A program made the translations under genes and the position numbers. This document shows positions 35,698-45,368 of a stretch of DNA of 64,000 nucleotides, in pieces. Positions within the stretch are counted from its first letter, which is position 1. Every line of letters starts with the position of its first letter. Below the pieces are notes generated by a model that saw nothing but the letters and a program-made list of their open reading frames with translations, was not told where the DNA came from and ran no database searches. The DNA lies in contig NZ_JAJJPA010000027.1 of the NCBI RefSeq assembly GCF_020907985.1, positions 25,540 to 89,539 of the forward strand. The letters are read 5' to 3'. Source of the stretch: Kitasatospora humi. GTDB lineage: Bacteria > Actinomycetota > Actinomycetes > Streptomycetales > Streptomycetaceae.

Positions 35698-36870
35698 TCA
35701 GCTGTACTTGACGTCCTGGTAGTCGCCCAGCGCGATGGCGGCGAAGTTGTAGAGGCTGTCGGTGCCCGGGTCGAAGTAGCCGGCGTGGCCGACGGCGCCG
35801 GCGGAGGAGATGCGCTCGGCGCCGAAGTCCGGGCTGGTCGGATCGGCACCGTGGCCGAGGCCGCCGACCTCCAGGTAGGGGACGTTGCCGATCCAGTCCG
35901 CCGGGTTGCGGGTGGCCCAGACCTGGACGCCGGTGCCGAGCTGGGCGGCGTTGTCCACGTTCATGCCCGGGCTGCCGAGGATCATCATGTCGGTGGTCGC
36001 GCCGCGCAGCTTGGGCGCCGCCTCACCGCAGACCACGCTGCCGTAGGAGTGGCAGATCAGCGACGGCGGGGCGGCCGGAGCGGTGGTCTGGTGCAGTCCG
36101 TCGAGGAAGCGCAGCAGCCGCGGCGCGGCGGCGTCGGCCAGCCGGGAGGTCACGGCGTCCGGGCCCAGTCCGAACGGGCTGACATAGTCCGTCCAGGCGA
36201 TCACCGCGGTCGGGGTGCCGGGGGAGAGCCGCTGCTCCTCGGCCTGCACGGCGCGGGCCATGCCGGCGGTGCTCTGCAGCGGGCGGTCCTGGGGATCGTG
36301 GTGGCCGAGGTCACTGTCGGAGCCCGGTACCACCACGGAGATCCGCTTGGCGGCGGCGAGGTCGCCGAAGACCTCGGTGACCAGGCCCCGGCCGCGCGGG
36401 TCGAAGGCCAGGATCTGGCGGCCCGGCGCGAGCAGCGGGCGGGTGTCGTTGGCCCGGGTGACCGCCTGCGCACGCTGGTCGGCGTGCAGCTTCTTGTCGG
36501 TGCTCGCGGCCACGGCGCGGTCCAGCTCGTTCTGCACCGCGATGTGGTTGGCCTGGTAGCGCAGCTGGAGCGGGGCGCCGTCCAGGTTGCCGACCACCAG
36601 GGGGTAGGTCTGCGCGAGCTGCTGCTGCTGGGCGGGGGTGAGGGAGGCGAAGAAGGCGGCCACGCCGGCGGCGTCCGCACCGGCCGGATCGGGCAGGGCG
36701 CGACCCAGTGAGTGGTCCTGCACCCAGGCGGCGGCGCCGGCCGGCGGAGTGGTGATCGCCACCTGCTCGTTGGAGCGGGTCGCCTGGGCCGCCGCGTTGC
36801 CGGCGTCCGCCAGCACCGCGCAGGCCGCGAAAGCGCCGATCATCACGCGCTTCAGCCGGCGGCGCTGCAT
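35698..36870 (-). CDS. Secreted alpha/beta hydrolase, DUF1023 family
   Basis: 390-residue protein with a signal peptide (MQRRRLKRVMIGAFAACAVL, cleavage near AAAQA). The alpha/beta-hydrolase nucleophile elbow reads CHSYGSVVCG (nucleophile Ser at the GxSxG equivalent) and the Asp region follows around LGSPGMN. C-terminal GHAGYF supplies a candidate catalytic His. The DUF1023 family is widespread in actinobacteria with unknown substrates. 19 bp after the convergent aldo/keto reductase stop. Confidence 0.85.
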   Translation of the reverse strand: MQRRRLKRVMIGAFAACAVLADAGNAAAQATRSNEQVAITTPPAGAAAWVQDHSLGRALPDPAGADAAGVAAFFASLTPAQQQQLAQTYPLVVGNLDGAPLQLRYQANHIAVQNELDRAVAASTDKKLHADQRAQAVTRANDTRPLLAPGRQILAFDPRGRGLVTEVFGDLAAAKRISVVVPGSDSDLGHHDPQDRPLQSTAGMARAVQAEEQRLSPGTPTAVIAWTDYVSPFGLGPDAVTSRLADAAAPRLLRFLDGLHQTTAPAAPPSLICHSYGSVVCGEAAPKLRGATTDMMILGSPGMNVDNAAQLGTGVQVWATRNPADWIGNVPYLEVGGLGHGADPTSPDFGAERISSAGAVGHAGYFDPGTDSLYNFAAIALGDYQDVKYS

Positions 36871-37085
36871 CGCCTCAACTCCTGGTGGTACGACGGCTGG
36901 TCGGGGACCGCCGCGCGGGGCACGACTGGGTACAAGCGGCCAGCGTAACGGGCGATGGAGCCCAGTCGAACTGTGGGTTGGATCACAGTGAAGCCGGCCA
37001 GGTGTGTCGCAGGTGACACGTGGAAGTCACAGAGTAGCGGAGTCACTCGACGCAGTGTCAGTCACCTGGTGACGCAGGGTCAGGG

Positions 37086-37775
37086 TCAGTGGCCGGTGTC
37101 GGACGACCAGTGGCCGGCGACCAGCGCCGGGCCCAGGTGGTCCAGCTGCGCCTCGATCACCGCGATCATGCCCTCCGGGCCCTCCTCGCGCTGCCGGTCG
37201 CCGGCGGTGGACCAGGCCAGGTGCGCGGTGCGGACCGCCGCGCCGAAGACGGCGGCGAGCAGCCGGGGGCGCGGGTCCTGAACGGCGTCCACGCCCTGCC
37301 GGGCGGCCAGGATCGCGGCGACCCGCTGCTCCTGCTCGGCGGAGCGGCGCAGCTGGGCGGCGAGCAGGCTGGGCGTCGACTCGATCAGCCGGAGCAGTTC
37401 CAGGGCGGCCCCGACGCCCCGGGAGCCCTGCTGGTAGTCCTCGGTGCTGAGGTCGCGCCACGCCGCGCAGACCGCGATCCGCAGTGCGAGCAGCGGCGGC
37501 TCCTCGGGCGGACGGTCGGCGAGGCGTTCGATGAAGTACTCCTCCGCGTCGGCCAGGATGGCGAGCGCGGCCTCCTCCTTGTTGGCGAAGTAGCGGAAGA
37601 AGGTCCGCTGCGAGACGTCGACCGCCGCGGCGATCTCGTCCACCGTGGTGCGCGCGTAGCCCTGGCTGAGGAACAGCCGGTGTGCGGCGTCCACCAGGGC
37701 GTCCCGGGTGCGCTGCTTCTTGCGCTCACGCAGGCCGGGTGCCGCAGCCGGCGCAGCTGTCGAGGTCGAGCCCAT
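37086..37775 (-). CDS. TetR-family transcriptional regulator
   Basis: 229 residues. N-terminal TetR HTH (TRDALVDAAHRLFLSQGYARTTVDEIAAAVDVSQRTFFRYFANKEEAALAI, about residues 23-73) and a variable helical ligand domain with MftR-like character. No divergent partner; the secreted hydrolase gene lies downstream on the same strand after 215 bp. Target unknown. Confidence 0.92.
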   Translation of the reverse strand: MGSTSTAAPAAAPGLRERKKQRTRDALVDAAHRLFLSQGYARTTVDEIAAAVDVSQRTFFRYFANKEEAALAILADAEEYFIERLADRPPEEPPLLALRIAVCAAWRDLSTEDYQQGSRGVGAALELLRLIESTPSLLAAQLRRSAEQEQRVAAILAARQGVDAVQDPRPRLLAAVFGAAVRTAHLAWSTAGDRQREEGPEGMIAVIEAQLDHLGPALVAGHWSSDTGH

Positions 37776-37953
37776 GCCCTCACGATATCGCCTCCGGCCC
37801 CACCCCCTGAAGGTTCGCTGTCAGCCACTGTCATAATTTTCCCCGGTGGCGCCCGCAGGCCTACGCGCTCGTGGGGACGGGCAGGACCGGGCGCCACCAC
37901 CGGAAGCGGCGGCACCGACCCGAGATCAGCGGGCGGTCGCGGACCGAACGGCC

Positions 37954-37990
37954 GAGGGCCGGCCCCCCGGAAGACGGGGAGCCGGCCCTC
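37954..37990 (-). terminator. Terminator hairpin after aceE
   Basis: GAGGGCCGGC and GCCGGCCCTC form a perfect 10-bp stem, extended inside by C/G runs, 22 nt downstream of the aceE stop codon on the minus strand. Confidence 0.78.
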
Positions 37991-38012
37991 AGGCGTCAGG
38001 GGGCGGCGCGGA

Positions 38013-40763
38013 TCAGGCGTCGCCGCCGGCCTCGCCCGGGTGAGCGGCGGCGACGTCGAGCAGCTGGTAGCGGTCGATCGCCTCCTTCAGCGCGGAGCGT
38101 TCGATCTTGCCCTGCTTGGCGAGCTCGGTGAGCACGCCAAGGACCACCGACTGCGCGTCGATGTGGAAGAACCGGCGGGCCGCACCGCGGGTGTCGGCGA
38201 AGCCGAAACCGTCGGCGCCCAGCGACTGGTAGTCGCCCGGCACCCAGCGGGCGATCTGGTCCGGCACGGCGCGCATCCAGTCGGAGACCGCCACGAACGG
38301 GCCCTCGGCGCCCTGCAGCTTCTGGGTGACGTACGGCACCCGCTGCGGCTCCTCCGGGTGGAGCAGGTTGAACTCCTCGGTGGCGACCGCGTCGCGGCGC
38401 AGCTCGTTCCAGGAGGTGGCCGACCAGACGTCCGCCTTGACGTTCCACTCCTCGGCGAGGATCCGCTGCGCCTCCAGCGCCCACGGCACCGCGACGCCCG
38501 AGGCGAGGATCTGCGCCGGGATCTGGCCGGCCTCGCCGGCCCGGTACCGGTAGAGGCCCTTGAGGATGCCCTCGACGTCGACGTTCTCCGGCTCGGCCGG
38601 CTGGACGATCGGCTCGTTGTAGACCGTCACGTAGTAGAAGACGTCCTCGCCGTGCGGGTGCTCGGCGGAGGAGCCGTACATCCGGCGCAGACCGTCCTGG
38701 ACGATGTGGGCGATCTCGAACCCGTAGGCCGGGTCGTAGGCCACCACGGCCGGGTTGGTCGAGGCCAGCAGGTGCGAGTGGCCGTCGGCGTGCTGCAGGC
38801 CCTCACCGGTCAGCGTGGTGCGGCCGGCGGTGGCGCCGAGCACGAAGCCGCGGGCCAGCTGGTCGGCCATCTGCCAGAACTGGTCGCCGGTGCGCTGGAA
38901 CCCGAACATCGAGTAGAAGACGTAGACCGGGATCAGCGGCTCGCCGTGGGTCGCGTAGGACGAACCGGCGGCGATCAGCGAGGCGGTGCAGCCGGCCTCG
39001 GAGATGCCGTCGTGCAGCATCTGGCCGGTCGGCGACTCCTTGTAGGCCAGCAGCAGCTCGCGGTCGACCGACTCGTAGGTCTGGCCGAGCGGGTTGTAGA
39101 TCTTGGCCGACGGGAAGAGCGAGTCCATGCCGAAGGTGCGGTACTCGTCCGGCGCGATCGGCACGAAGCGGTTGCCGATGCCCTTGTCCCGCATCAGGTC
39201 CTTGAGCAGCCGGACGAAGGCCATCGTGGTGGCGATGGTCTGCTGGCCGGAGCCCTTCTTGACCGCCTTGTACGCGTCGTCGCCGGGCAGCACGAGCTGG
39301 CGCGGGCGCACCTTGCGGGTCGGCATGTAGCCGCCGAGCTCCTGCCGGCGGTCGTGCATGTACTGGATCTCTTCCGAGTTGCGGCCGGGGTGGTAGTAGG
39401 GCGGGTAGCCCTCCTCCAGCTGCTTGTCGGTGATCGGCAGGTGCAGCCGGTCGCGGAACCGCTTGAGGTCCTCGACGGTCAGCTTCTTCATCTGGTGGGT
39501 CGCGTTGCGGCCCTCGAAGTTCGGACCCAGGGTCCAGCCCTTGACGGTCTGGGCCAGGATCACGGTCGGCTGGCCCTTGTGCTCGGTGGCCGCCTTGAAC
39601 GCCGCGTAGATCTTGCGGTGGTCGTGACCGCCGCGACCCAGGTGCTGGATCTGCTGGTCGGTCATGTCCTCGACCATGGCGCGCAGCCGCAGGTCGCCGC
39701 CGAAGAAGTGGTCGCGGATGTACGCGCCGGACTCGGTGGCGTAGGTCTGGAACTGGCCGTCCGGGGTGGTGTTCAGCTTGTTGACCAGGACGCCGTCGCG
39801 GTCCTGGGCCAGCAGCGGGTCCCAGGTGCGGTCCCAGATCAGCTTGATGACGTTCCAGCCGGCGCCGCGGAACTGCGACTCCAGCTCCTGGATGATCTTG
39901 CCATTGCCGCGGACCGGGCCGTCGAGGCGCTGCAGGTTGCAGTTGACCACGAAGGTCAGGTTGTCCAGGCCCTCGCGCGCGGCCAGGGAGAGCTGACCCA
40001 GCGACTCCGGCTCGTCCATCTCGCCGTCGCCCAGGAAGGCCCAGACGCGCGAGTCGGAGGTGTCCTTGATCCCGCGGTGCTCCAGGTAGCGGTTCATCCG
40101 GGCCTGGAAGATCGCGCCCAGCGGGCCGAGGCCCATGGAGACGGTCGGGAACTCCCAGAAGTCCGGCATCAGCCGCGGGTGCGGGTAGCTGGACAGGCCG
40201 AAGGGGGCCTTCGACTTCTCCTGGCGGAAGGCGTCGAGCTGCTGCTCGGAGAGTCGGTCCAGCAGGAAGGCGCGGGCGTAGATGCCGGGGGAGGCGTGGC
40301 CCTGGAAGAAGATCTGGTCGCCGGACTCGCCCTCGGCGTCCTTGCCGCGGAAGAAGTAGTTGAAGCCGACGTCGTAGAGCGACGCGGAGGAGGCGAAGGT
40401 GGCGATGTGGCCGCCGACGCCGATGCCGGGGCGCTGGGCGCGCGAAACCATGACGGCCGCGTTCCAGCGGGTCGCGTTGAGGACCTTGCGCTCGATCTCC
40501 TCGTTGCCGGGGAAGAACGGCTCGTCCTTGGTGGCGATCGTGTTGACGTAGTCCGTGCTGCGCATCTCGGGCACGGCCACGCGCTTCTCGCGGGCGCGCT
40601 CGATCAGGCGGAGCATCAGGTAGCGGGCGCGCTCACGTCCCCGCTCGTCGATGGCCGCGTCGAGCGACTCGAGCCATTCCGCGGTCTCCTCGGGATCGAA
40701 GTCCGGGACCTGACTCGGAAGGCCGCCAATGATGATCGGATTGCGATCTGATCCGGAAGCCAC
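38013..40763 (-). CDS. aceE: Pyruvate dehydrogenase E1 component, homodimeric
   Basis: Thiamin-diphosphate-dependent decarboxylation of pyruvate and acetyl transfer to E2. 916 residues, the usual length of the single-chain AceE type of proteobacteria and actinobacteria. Landmarks include GHASPGIYARAFLLDRL near the N-terminus, the ThDP-binding AFLGDGEMDEPES followed by VVNCNLQRLDGPVRGNGKI, and the C-terminal PVYVFYSMFGFQR transketolase block. GTG start with AAGGAACAG upstream. E2 and E3 genes are not in the window, so the complex is encoded at separate loci. Confidence 0.97.
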   Translation of the reverse strand: MASGSDRNPIIIGGLPSQVPDFDPEETAEWLESLDAAIDERGRERARYLMLRLIERAREKRVAVPEMRSTDYVNTIATKDEPFFPGNEEIERKVLNATRWNAAVMVSRAQRPGIGVGGHIATFASSASLYDVGFNYFFRGKDAEGESGDQIFFQGHASPGIYARAFLLDRLSEQQLDAFRQEKSKAPFGLSSYPHPRLMPDFWEFPTVSMGLGPLGAIFQARMNRYLEHRGIKDTSDSRVWAFLGDGEMDEPESLGQLSLAAREGLDNLTFVVNCNLQRLDGPVRGNGKIIQELESQFRGAGWNVIKLIWDRTWDPLLAQDRDGVLVNKLNTTPDGQFQTYATESGAYIRDHFFGGDLRLRAMVEDMTDQQIQHLGRGGHDHRKIYAAFKAATEHKGQPTVILAQTVKGWTLGPNFEGRNATHQMKKLTVEDLKRFRDRLHLPITDKQLEEGYPPYYHPGRNSEEIQYMHDRRQELGGYMPTRKVRPRQLVLPGDDAYKAVKKGSGQQTIATTMAFVRLLKDLMRDKGIGNRFVPIAPDEYRTFGMDSLFPSAKIYNPLGQTYESVDRELLLAYKESPTGQMLHDGISEAGCTASLIAAGSSYATHGEPLIPVYVFYSMFGFQRTGDQFWQMADQLARGFVLGATAGRTTLTGEGLQHADGHSHLLASTNPAVVAYDPAYGFEIAHIVQDGLRRMYGSSAEHPHGEDVFYYVTVYNEPIVQPAEPENVDVEGILKGLYRYRAGEAGQIPAQILASGVAVPWALEAQRILAEEWNVKADVWSATSWNELRRDAVATEEFNLLHPEEPQRVPYVTQKLQGAEGPFVAVSDWMRAVPDQIARWVPGDYQSLGADGFGFADTRGAARRFFHIDAQSVVLGVLTELAKQGKIERSALKEAIDRYQLLDVAAAHPGEAGGDA

Positions 40764-41238
40764 GCTGTTCCTTCACTGTCGGACGAATCTGTGGTGTTGT
40801 CGCGCCGCCTCCATCGTGCTACCGCGCTCGGAGATCCGTCATCTCTACCGATCGGTAACCATCGTCCCCGCTGGTTGTCTGCCATTGGGGAACCCGGTCA
40901 GGTGGCGTGCGGTCCGGCGGTCCACCGTGGGTCCGCCGGAGTGAGGGCCAACAGAAGACTGTACGCCCGTGATCGGCATGCACTCGAATGCCGTTCGCAT
41001 GGCGGGCGCGGCGACCCGATCTCGGCCCTCCGCCGCCGGGCATCCGCAGCATGGGCGAACGGCCCACAAAAGGGCAAATCGGTGTGATTCCCGGCACAGG
41101 CCACGGCGTGTCTTGGGGCGACACGTCAACCTTTGGGTGGGATCGGGGGTCGGGTACTTGCGCGAACCGCCGCGCCCGTGTGGACTACGGCCACAGCCCT
41201 GGCATCGACGCCGGGCCGAAATACTGGAGGTTATTCCC
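40764..41238. other. 475-bp intergenic region between divergent aceE and the DUF3052 gene
   Basis: The region must hold both promoters. Short frames on both strands have no ribosome-binding sites or family signatures and are not called. No repeat or strong hairpin stands out; the AT-richer patch near 40840-40870 (CTACCGATCGGTAACC) contains the palindrome ACCGATCGGT and is the likeliest regulatory stretch for aceE. Confidence 0.4.
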
Positions 41239-41670
41239 GTGAGCGCGACCGCGGACCCCGCGGACAAGTCCAACCCGGCGAGCAAGCTGGGCTTCGAGCC
41301 CGGTCAGGTCATCCAGGAGCTCGGGTACGACGATGACACCGACCAGGACCTCCGCGAGGGCATCGAGGAGATCACCGGGGAGGAGCTCGTCGACGAGGAC
41401 TACGACGACGTCGCCGACGCCGTCCTGCTGTGGCACCGCGAGGATGACGGGGATCTGACCGATGCTCTCGTCGACGCCCAGGAGTACCTGGTCGAGGGCG
41501 GTCTGATCTGGCTGCTGACGCCGAAGAAGGGGCGCGACGGCCACATCGAGGCCCACGAGATCGCCGAAGCCGCGAAGACCGCGGGTCTCTCCCAGACCAG
41601 CTCGATCACCGTCGCCACCGACTGGGCGGGCACTCGCCTGGCCACGCCGAAGGCTGCCAAGAAGCGCTGA
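41239..41670 (+). CDS. DUF3052 domain-containing protein
   Basis: 143-residue acidic protein of a family found across Actinobacteria (NPASKLGFEPGQVIQELGYDDDTDQDLREGIEEITG, then VADAVLLWHREDDGDLTDAL and LTPKKGRDGHIEAHEIAEAAKTAGL). Role unknown; divergent neighbourhood with aceE is a conserved streptomycete arrangement. The GTG at 41239 is chosen because GGAGG lies 8 nt upstream and the family begins there. Confidence 0.92.
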   Translation: MSATADPADKSNPASKLGFEPGQVIQELGYDDDTDQDLREGIEEITGEELVDEDYDDVADAVLLWHREDDGDLTDALVDAQEYLVEGGLIWLLTPKKGRDGHIEAHEIAEAAKTAGLSQTSSITVATDWAGTRLATPKAAKKR

Positions 41671-41876
41671 GTCGCCGCGACGGTCGATGATCCGGCCCCC
41701 GTTGGAGTCACCTCCAGTGGGGGCCGTCCGTGTTCCCGGGGGCGCCCGTGGGCCGGGGTTCCCGGGGGCGCCCGCGGGCCGGGCCGGCCGCCGGGGTCCG
41801 CCTCCGGTGGCGGCCCCCGCGCTCTTCGCCGCCGGTGGCGGCCCGCCGTGCCGTTCGCCTCCGCTGCCGGCCCTTC

Positions 41877-41950
41877 TGGTGTTCGCCTCCGGCACTGCCC
41901 CTCTTGGTGTTCGCCTCCGGCGCTGCCTCTCTTAGTGTTCGCCTCCGGCG
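41877..41950 (+). repeat. 28-bp tandem repeat in the gap before the peroxiredoxin gene
   Basis: TGGTGTTCGCCTCCGGC begins a unit at 41877, 41905 and (TAGTG variant) 41933, a 28-bp period with about 2.6 copies. It sits in a 439-bp gap (41671-42109) with no convincing gene, and is flanked by GC-rich CGCCGGTGGCGGCC-like sequence that looks like a decayed continuation of the repeat. Confidence 0.72.
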
Positions 41951-42109
41951 AAACCACCCGCCGCGGCCCCTCGCGAGTCACCCGTTAGGCCGAAACCGGT
42001 CCGCCGGATGCGAGGATGAGCCCGCGACCGGCCGTAGCGCCGCCGCCACCCTGCGGGCTCCGTGTGACCCGCGGGGTTCCAACGAGACCCGTGACGAAAG
42101 GTCCTCACC

Positions 42110-42568
42110 ATGGCCATCGAGGTCGGCACCCAGGCTCCGGACTTCGAGCTCAAGAACCAGCACGGCGAGCTGGTCAAGCTCTCCGACTTCCGGGGCGAGA
42201 AGAACGTCGTCCTGGTCTTCTACCCGTTCGCCTTCACCGGTGTCTGCACCGGCGAGGTCTGCGAGATCCAGAACGAGCTGCCCCGGCTGCAGAACGACGA
42301 CGTGCAGGTGCTGGCGGTCTCCAACGACTCGCCGTTCAGCCTGCGGGTCTTCGCCGAGCAGCAGGGCCTGGACTACCCGCTGCTGTCGGACTTCTGGCCG
42401 CACGGCACCGTCTCCCGGGCCTACGGCGTCTTCGACGAGGAGAAGGGCTGCGCGGTGCGCGGCACCTTCGTGATCGACAAGGCCGGCGTGGTGCGCTGGA
42501 CGGTCGTCAACGGCCTGCCGGACGCCCGCGACACCAAGGAGTACCTGGCGGCGATCGACGCGCTCTGA
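42110..42568 (+). CDS. Peroxiredoxin, AhpE type
   Basis: 152-residue thioredoxin-fold peroxidase that reduces H2O2 and organic hydroperoxides. The peroxidatic Cys is Cys46 in FYPFAFTGVCTGEVCE; Cys51, five residues on, is also found in actinobacterial AhpE proteins. Length and the VLVFYPFAFTGVC signature distinguish it from the longer AhpC. Ribosome-binding site AAAGG. Downstream is a long hairpin terminator. Confidence 0.93.
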   Translation: MAIEVGTQAPDFELKNQHGELVKLSDFRGEKNVVLVFYPFAFTGVCTGEVCEIQNELPRLQNDDVQVLAVSNDSPFSLRVFAEQQGLDYPLLSDFWPHGTVSRAYGVFDEEKGCAVRGTFVIDKAGVVRWTVVNGLPDARDTKEYLAAIDAL

Positions 42569-42575
42569 GCGCGTC

Positions 42576-42624
42576 GCCACGGCCCGGCGCGCCGGGGGAA
42601 GCCCCCGGTGCACCGGGCCGTGGC
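42576..42624 (+). terminator. Long terminator hairpin after the peroxiredoxin gene
   Basis: GCCACGGCCCGG (42576-42587) and CCGGGCCGTGGC (42613-42624) form a perfect 12-bp stem, and an inner CCGGGGG-AA-GCCCCCGG-like stem closes it, starting 8 nt after the stop codon. Confidence 0.85.
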
Positions 42625-42781
42625 GTCCGGGCGGTGGCCCCGTCCGGGCGGCCCGTGAAATCCCCGTGGCACCAACTCCCGTGGCGGGAACCAGCACTAC
42701 GATCGGCCCGTTGGGCGAATCAGAGGGCCCGCACGGCACGACGGGACGCGACCCGAACGACGACAGCTTCATGGAGGACCT

Positions 42782-43357
42782 GTGGGTGTGAGCCTGAGCA
42801 AGGGCGGCAACGTCTCGCTGACCAAGGAGGCGCCGGGCCTGACGGCCGTTCTGGTCGGCCTGGGGTGGGATGCCCGGACCACCACCGGTGCCGACTTCGA
42901 CCTGGACGCCAGCGCGCTGCTCTGCAACGAGCAGGGCAAGGTGGGCAAGGACAGCGACTTCGTCTTCTTCAACAACCTCAAGAGCCCGGACGGTTCGGTC
43001 GAGCACACCGGCGACAACCTGACCGGTGACGGTGCGGGCGACGACGAGGTCATCAAGGTCGACCTGGCGACCGTGCCGCCCACCGTGGCCAAGATCGTCT
43101 TCCCGGTCTCGATCTACGACGCCGACGTCCGCGGGCAGAACTTCGGCCAGGTCCGCAACGCCTACATCCGGGTGGTCAACCAGGTCGGCGGTCAGGAGAT
43201 CGCCCGTTACGACCTCTCCGAGGACGCCTCCACCGAGACCGCGATGGTCTTCGGCGAGCTCTACCGCAACGGCACCGAGTGGAAGTTCCGCGCGATCGGC
43301 CAGGGTTACGCCTCCGGTCTGCGCGGGATCGCCCAGGACTTCGGGGTGAACGTCTGA
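42782..43357 (+). CDS. TerD family protein
   Basis: 191-residue calcium-binding stress protein (TerD/CABP fold). Typical start GVSLSKGGNVSLTKEAPGL, the DARTTTGADFDLDASALL metal-binding loop, the SVEHTGDNLTGDG second acidic loop, and the C-terminal EWKFRAIGQGYASGLRGIAQDFGVNV. GTG start with GGAGG. First of a cluster of four TerD-fold genes; its closest relative is the next gene, from which it probably arose by duplication. Confidence 0.95.
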   Translation: MGVSLSKGGNVSLTKEAPGLTAVLVGLGWDARTTTGADFDLDASALLCNEQGKVGKDSDFVFFNNLKSPDGSVEHTGDNLTGDGAGDDEVIKVDLATVPPTVAKIVFPVSIYDADVRGQNFGQVRNAYIRVVNQVGGQEIARYDLSEDASTETAMVFGELYRNGTEWKFRAIGQGYASGLRGIAQDFGVNV

Positions 43358-43627
43358 TCCCCGACCGGATTCACCCGATGGCCCGCCCAGGTGGCGGGCC
43401 ATCGGCTTTCTGACCGCCCGTGCCCTGAGGCGGAATCAGGAGCAGACCGGTCGGAAACCCGAAACAGTGGCCGGGAGCGGGCGCGACCCGCTTGATAGGT
43501 TCCAAGTTCAGCATGTTCAGTGGGCGGTCCAGGACTGATCGGCCGTGAGTGGGCGTAGACATGGAAGTCGGCCCGCACACGGTCCGATCGTGGTCCGGGC
43601 CACCAGGGAGTGGGAGGAAGATCCACC

Positions 43628-44212
43628 ATGAGTGTCACGCTCGTCAAGGGCGGCAACGTCTCGCTGAGCAAGGCCTCGCCGAACCTGACACAGGTGCAGA
43701 TCGGCCTCGGCTGGGACGCCAGGTCGACCACCGGCGCGCCCTTCGACCTCGACGCCAGCGCGCTGCTCTGCTCCGGCGGCCGAGTGCTCGGCGACGAGTA
43801 CTTCGTCTTCTACAACAACCTCAAGAGCCCTGAGGGTTCCGTCGAGCACCTGGGCGACAACCTGGTCGGCGGGGTCGAGGGCGACGACGGGGACGAGGAG
43901 GTCGTGGTGGTCAACCTCGACCTGGTGCCCGCGCAGGTGGACAAGGTGGTCTTCCCTGTCTCGATCTACGACGCCGACGCCCGGGCCCAGAGCTTCGGGC
44001 AGGTCCGCAACGCCTACATCCGGGTGGTCAACATGCAGACCGCCCAGGAGATCGCGCGCTACGACCTCTCCGAGGACGCGTCCAGCGAGACCGCGATGAT
44101 CTTCGGGGAGCTCTACCGCTACCAGGGCGAGTGGAAGTTCCGCGCGGTCGGCCAGGGCTACGCGTCGGGGTTGCGGGGGATCGCCCTGGATTTCGGGGTC
44201 AACGTACAGTAA
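43628..44212 (+). CDS. TerD family protein, second copy
   Basis: 194 residues, colinear with the preceding TerD: SVTLVKGGNVSLSKASPNL, DLDASALLC, SVEHLGDNLVGG followed by an acidic insert (EGDDGDEE), and the same C-terminal WKFRAVGQGYASGLRGIALDFGVNV. The ATG at 43628 has GGGAGGAAG upstream. The 270-bp gap between the two TerD genes suggests a separate promoter. The DUF475 gene follows 49 bp later on the same strand. Confidence 0.95.
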   Translation: MSVTLVKGGNVSLSKASPNLTQVQIGLGWDARSTTGAPFDLDASALLCSGGRVLGDEYFVFYNNLKSPEGSVEHLGDNLVGGVEGDDGDEEVVVVNLDLVPAQVDKVVFPVSIYDADARAQSFGQVRNAYIRVVNMQTAQEIARYDLSEDASSETAMIFGELYRYQGEWKFRAVGQGYASGLRGIALDFGVNVQ

Positions 44213-44261
44213 AGATCACGTCAAAGACGGTGTGATCTGTCAGCCGAAAGGTAGTCATAGC

Positions 44262-45368
44262 GTGTTCCTCCGAACCTTCGGATGGCCGTTCGCGGCCACG
44301 ATCGCCGCACTGGTCGCGGCAGGGCTGGTCTGGGGAGCCACCGGTTTCGGCGTGGTGCTGATCCTGGCGGTCCTCGAGATCTCGCTCTCCTTCGACAACG
44401 CGGTGGTCAACGCCACGGTCCTGAAGCGGATGAACCCGTTCTGGCAGAAGGTCTTCCTGACGGTCGGCGTGCTGATCGCGGTCTTCGGCATGCGGCTGCT
44501 GTTCCCGCTGCTGGTGGTCGGGCTGACCGCGAAGATCGGGCCCGGCACGGTGCTGGACCTCGCCCTGCACAGCGATCACACCTACCACGGACTGACCTAC
44601 GGTCAGCACCTGGAGGCGGCCAACCCGGCGATCGCCGCCTTCGGTGGGATCTTCCTGCTGATGATCTTCCTGGACTTCGTCCTGGAGGAGAAGGACTACC
44701 ACTGGCTGCGGTTCATCGAGCGTCCGCTGGAGAAGATCGGTCGCCTGGCCTCGCTCTCCTCGGTGCTCGCGCTGGTCGCCCTGGTGCTCGCCGCCCGCTT
44801 CTTCGCCGGTGACCGGGCCGAGACGGTGCTGCTCGCCGGGGTGCTGGGCCTCGCCACCTACCTGGCGGTGAGCGGCCTGTCCGGGCTCTTCGAGTCGTCG
44901 GTGGAGTCCGAGGAGGAGGCCGAGGAGGAAGACCAGCGGGCCGGGCGTTCGCTCGTGCAGGTGGCCGGCAAGGCGGCCTTCTTCCTCTTCCTCTACCTCG
45001 AAGTGCTGGACGCGTCCTTCTCGTTCGACGGTGTGGTCGGGGCCTTCGCCGTATCCGACAACATCTTCCAGATCGCACTGGGTCTGGGCATCGGCGCGCT
45101 GTACATCCGCTCGCTCACGGTCTTCCTGGTCCGCAAGGGCACCCTGGACGACTACGTCTACCTGGAGCACGGCGCGCACTACGCGATCGGCGCACTGGCC
45201 GGGATCCTGCTGGTCTCCATCGCGCACAAGATCCCGGAGATCGTCACCGGCCTGATCGGCGTGGCTTTCATCGGCGCCGCGCTCGTCTCCTCGGTGCTGC
45301 GCAACCGGAGGCAGCCCGAGCCTGAGCCGGTGGCGGCGGCCGAGCCCTCGGTGGCGGCCAGTCCCTGA
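44262..45368 (+). CDS. DUF475 / TerC-like integral membrane protein
   Basis: 368-residue membrane protein with about nine TM helices. The two acidic half-repeats characteristic of the TerC superfamily are present: ILAVLEISLSFDNAVVNA (TM2) and LYLEVLDASFSFDGVVGAF (near residue 245), each placing Glu and Asp within the membrane. Related proteins move or bind divalent metal ions. A charged Glu-rich loop separates the halves, and the C-terminus is a short Pro/Glu/Ala repeat. The GTG at 44262 is used. TerC-like proteins work with TerD proteins, encoded immediately upstream. Confidence 0.9.
   Translation: MFLRTFGWPFAATIAALVAAGLVWGATGFGVVLILAVLEISLSFDNAVVNATVLKRMNPFWQKVFLTVGVLIAVFGMRLLFPLLVVGLTAKIGPGTVLDLALHSDHTYHGLTYGQHLEAANPAIAAFGGIFLLMIFLDFVLEEKDYHWLRFIERPLEKIGRLASLSSVLALVALVLAARFFAGDRAETVLLAGVLGLATYLAVSGLSGLFESSVESEEEAEEEDQRAGRSLVQVAGKAAFFLFLYLEVLDASFSFDGVVGAFAVSDNIFQIALGLGIGALYIRSLTVFLVRKGTLDDYVYLEHGAHYAIGALAGILLVSIAHKIPEIVTGLIGVAFIGAALVSSVLRNRRQPEPEPVAAAEPSVAASP

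Noticed and set aside
37089..40751. 1220-residue plus-strand frame opposite aceE
   Set aside because: It is the antisense shadow of the well-conserved aceE gene and the adjacent TetR gene; composition (Val/Leu/Gly/Arg/Gln-rich, no family motif) is typical of complementary-strand frames in GC-rich DNA.
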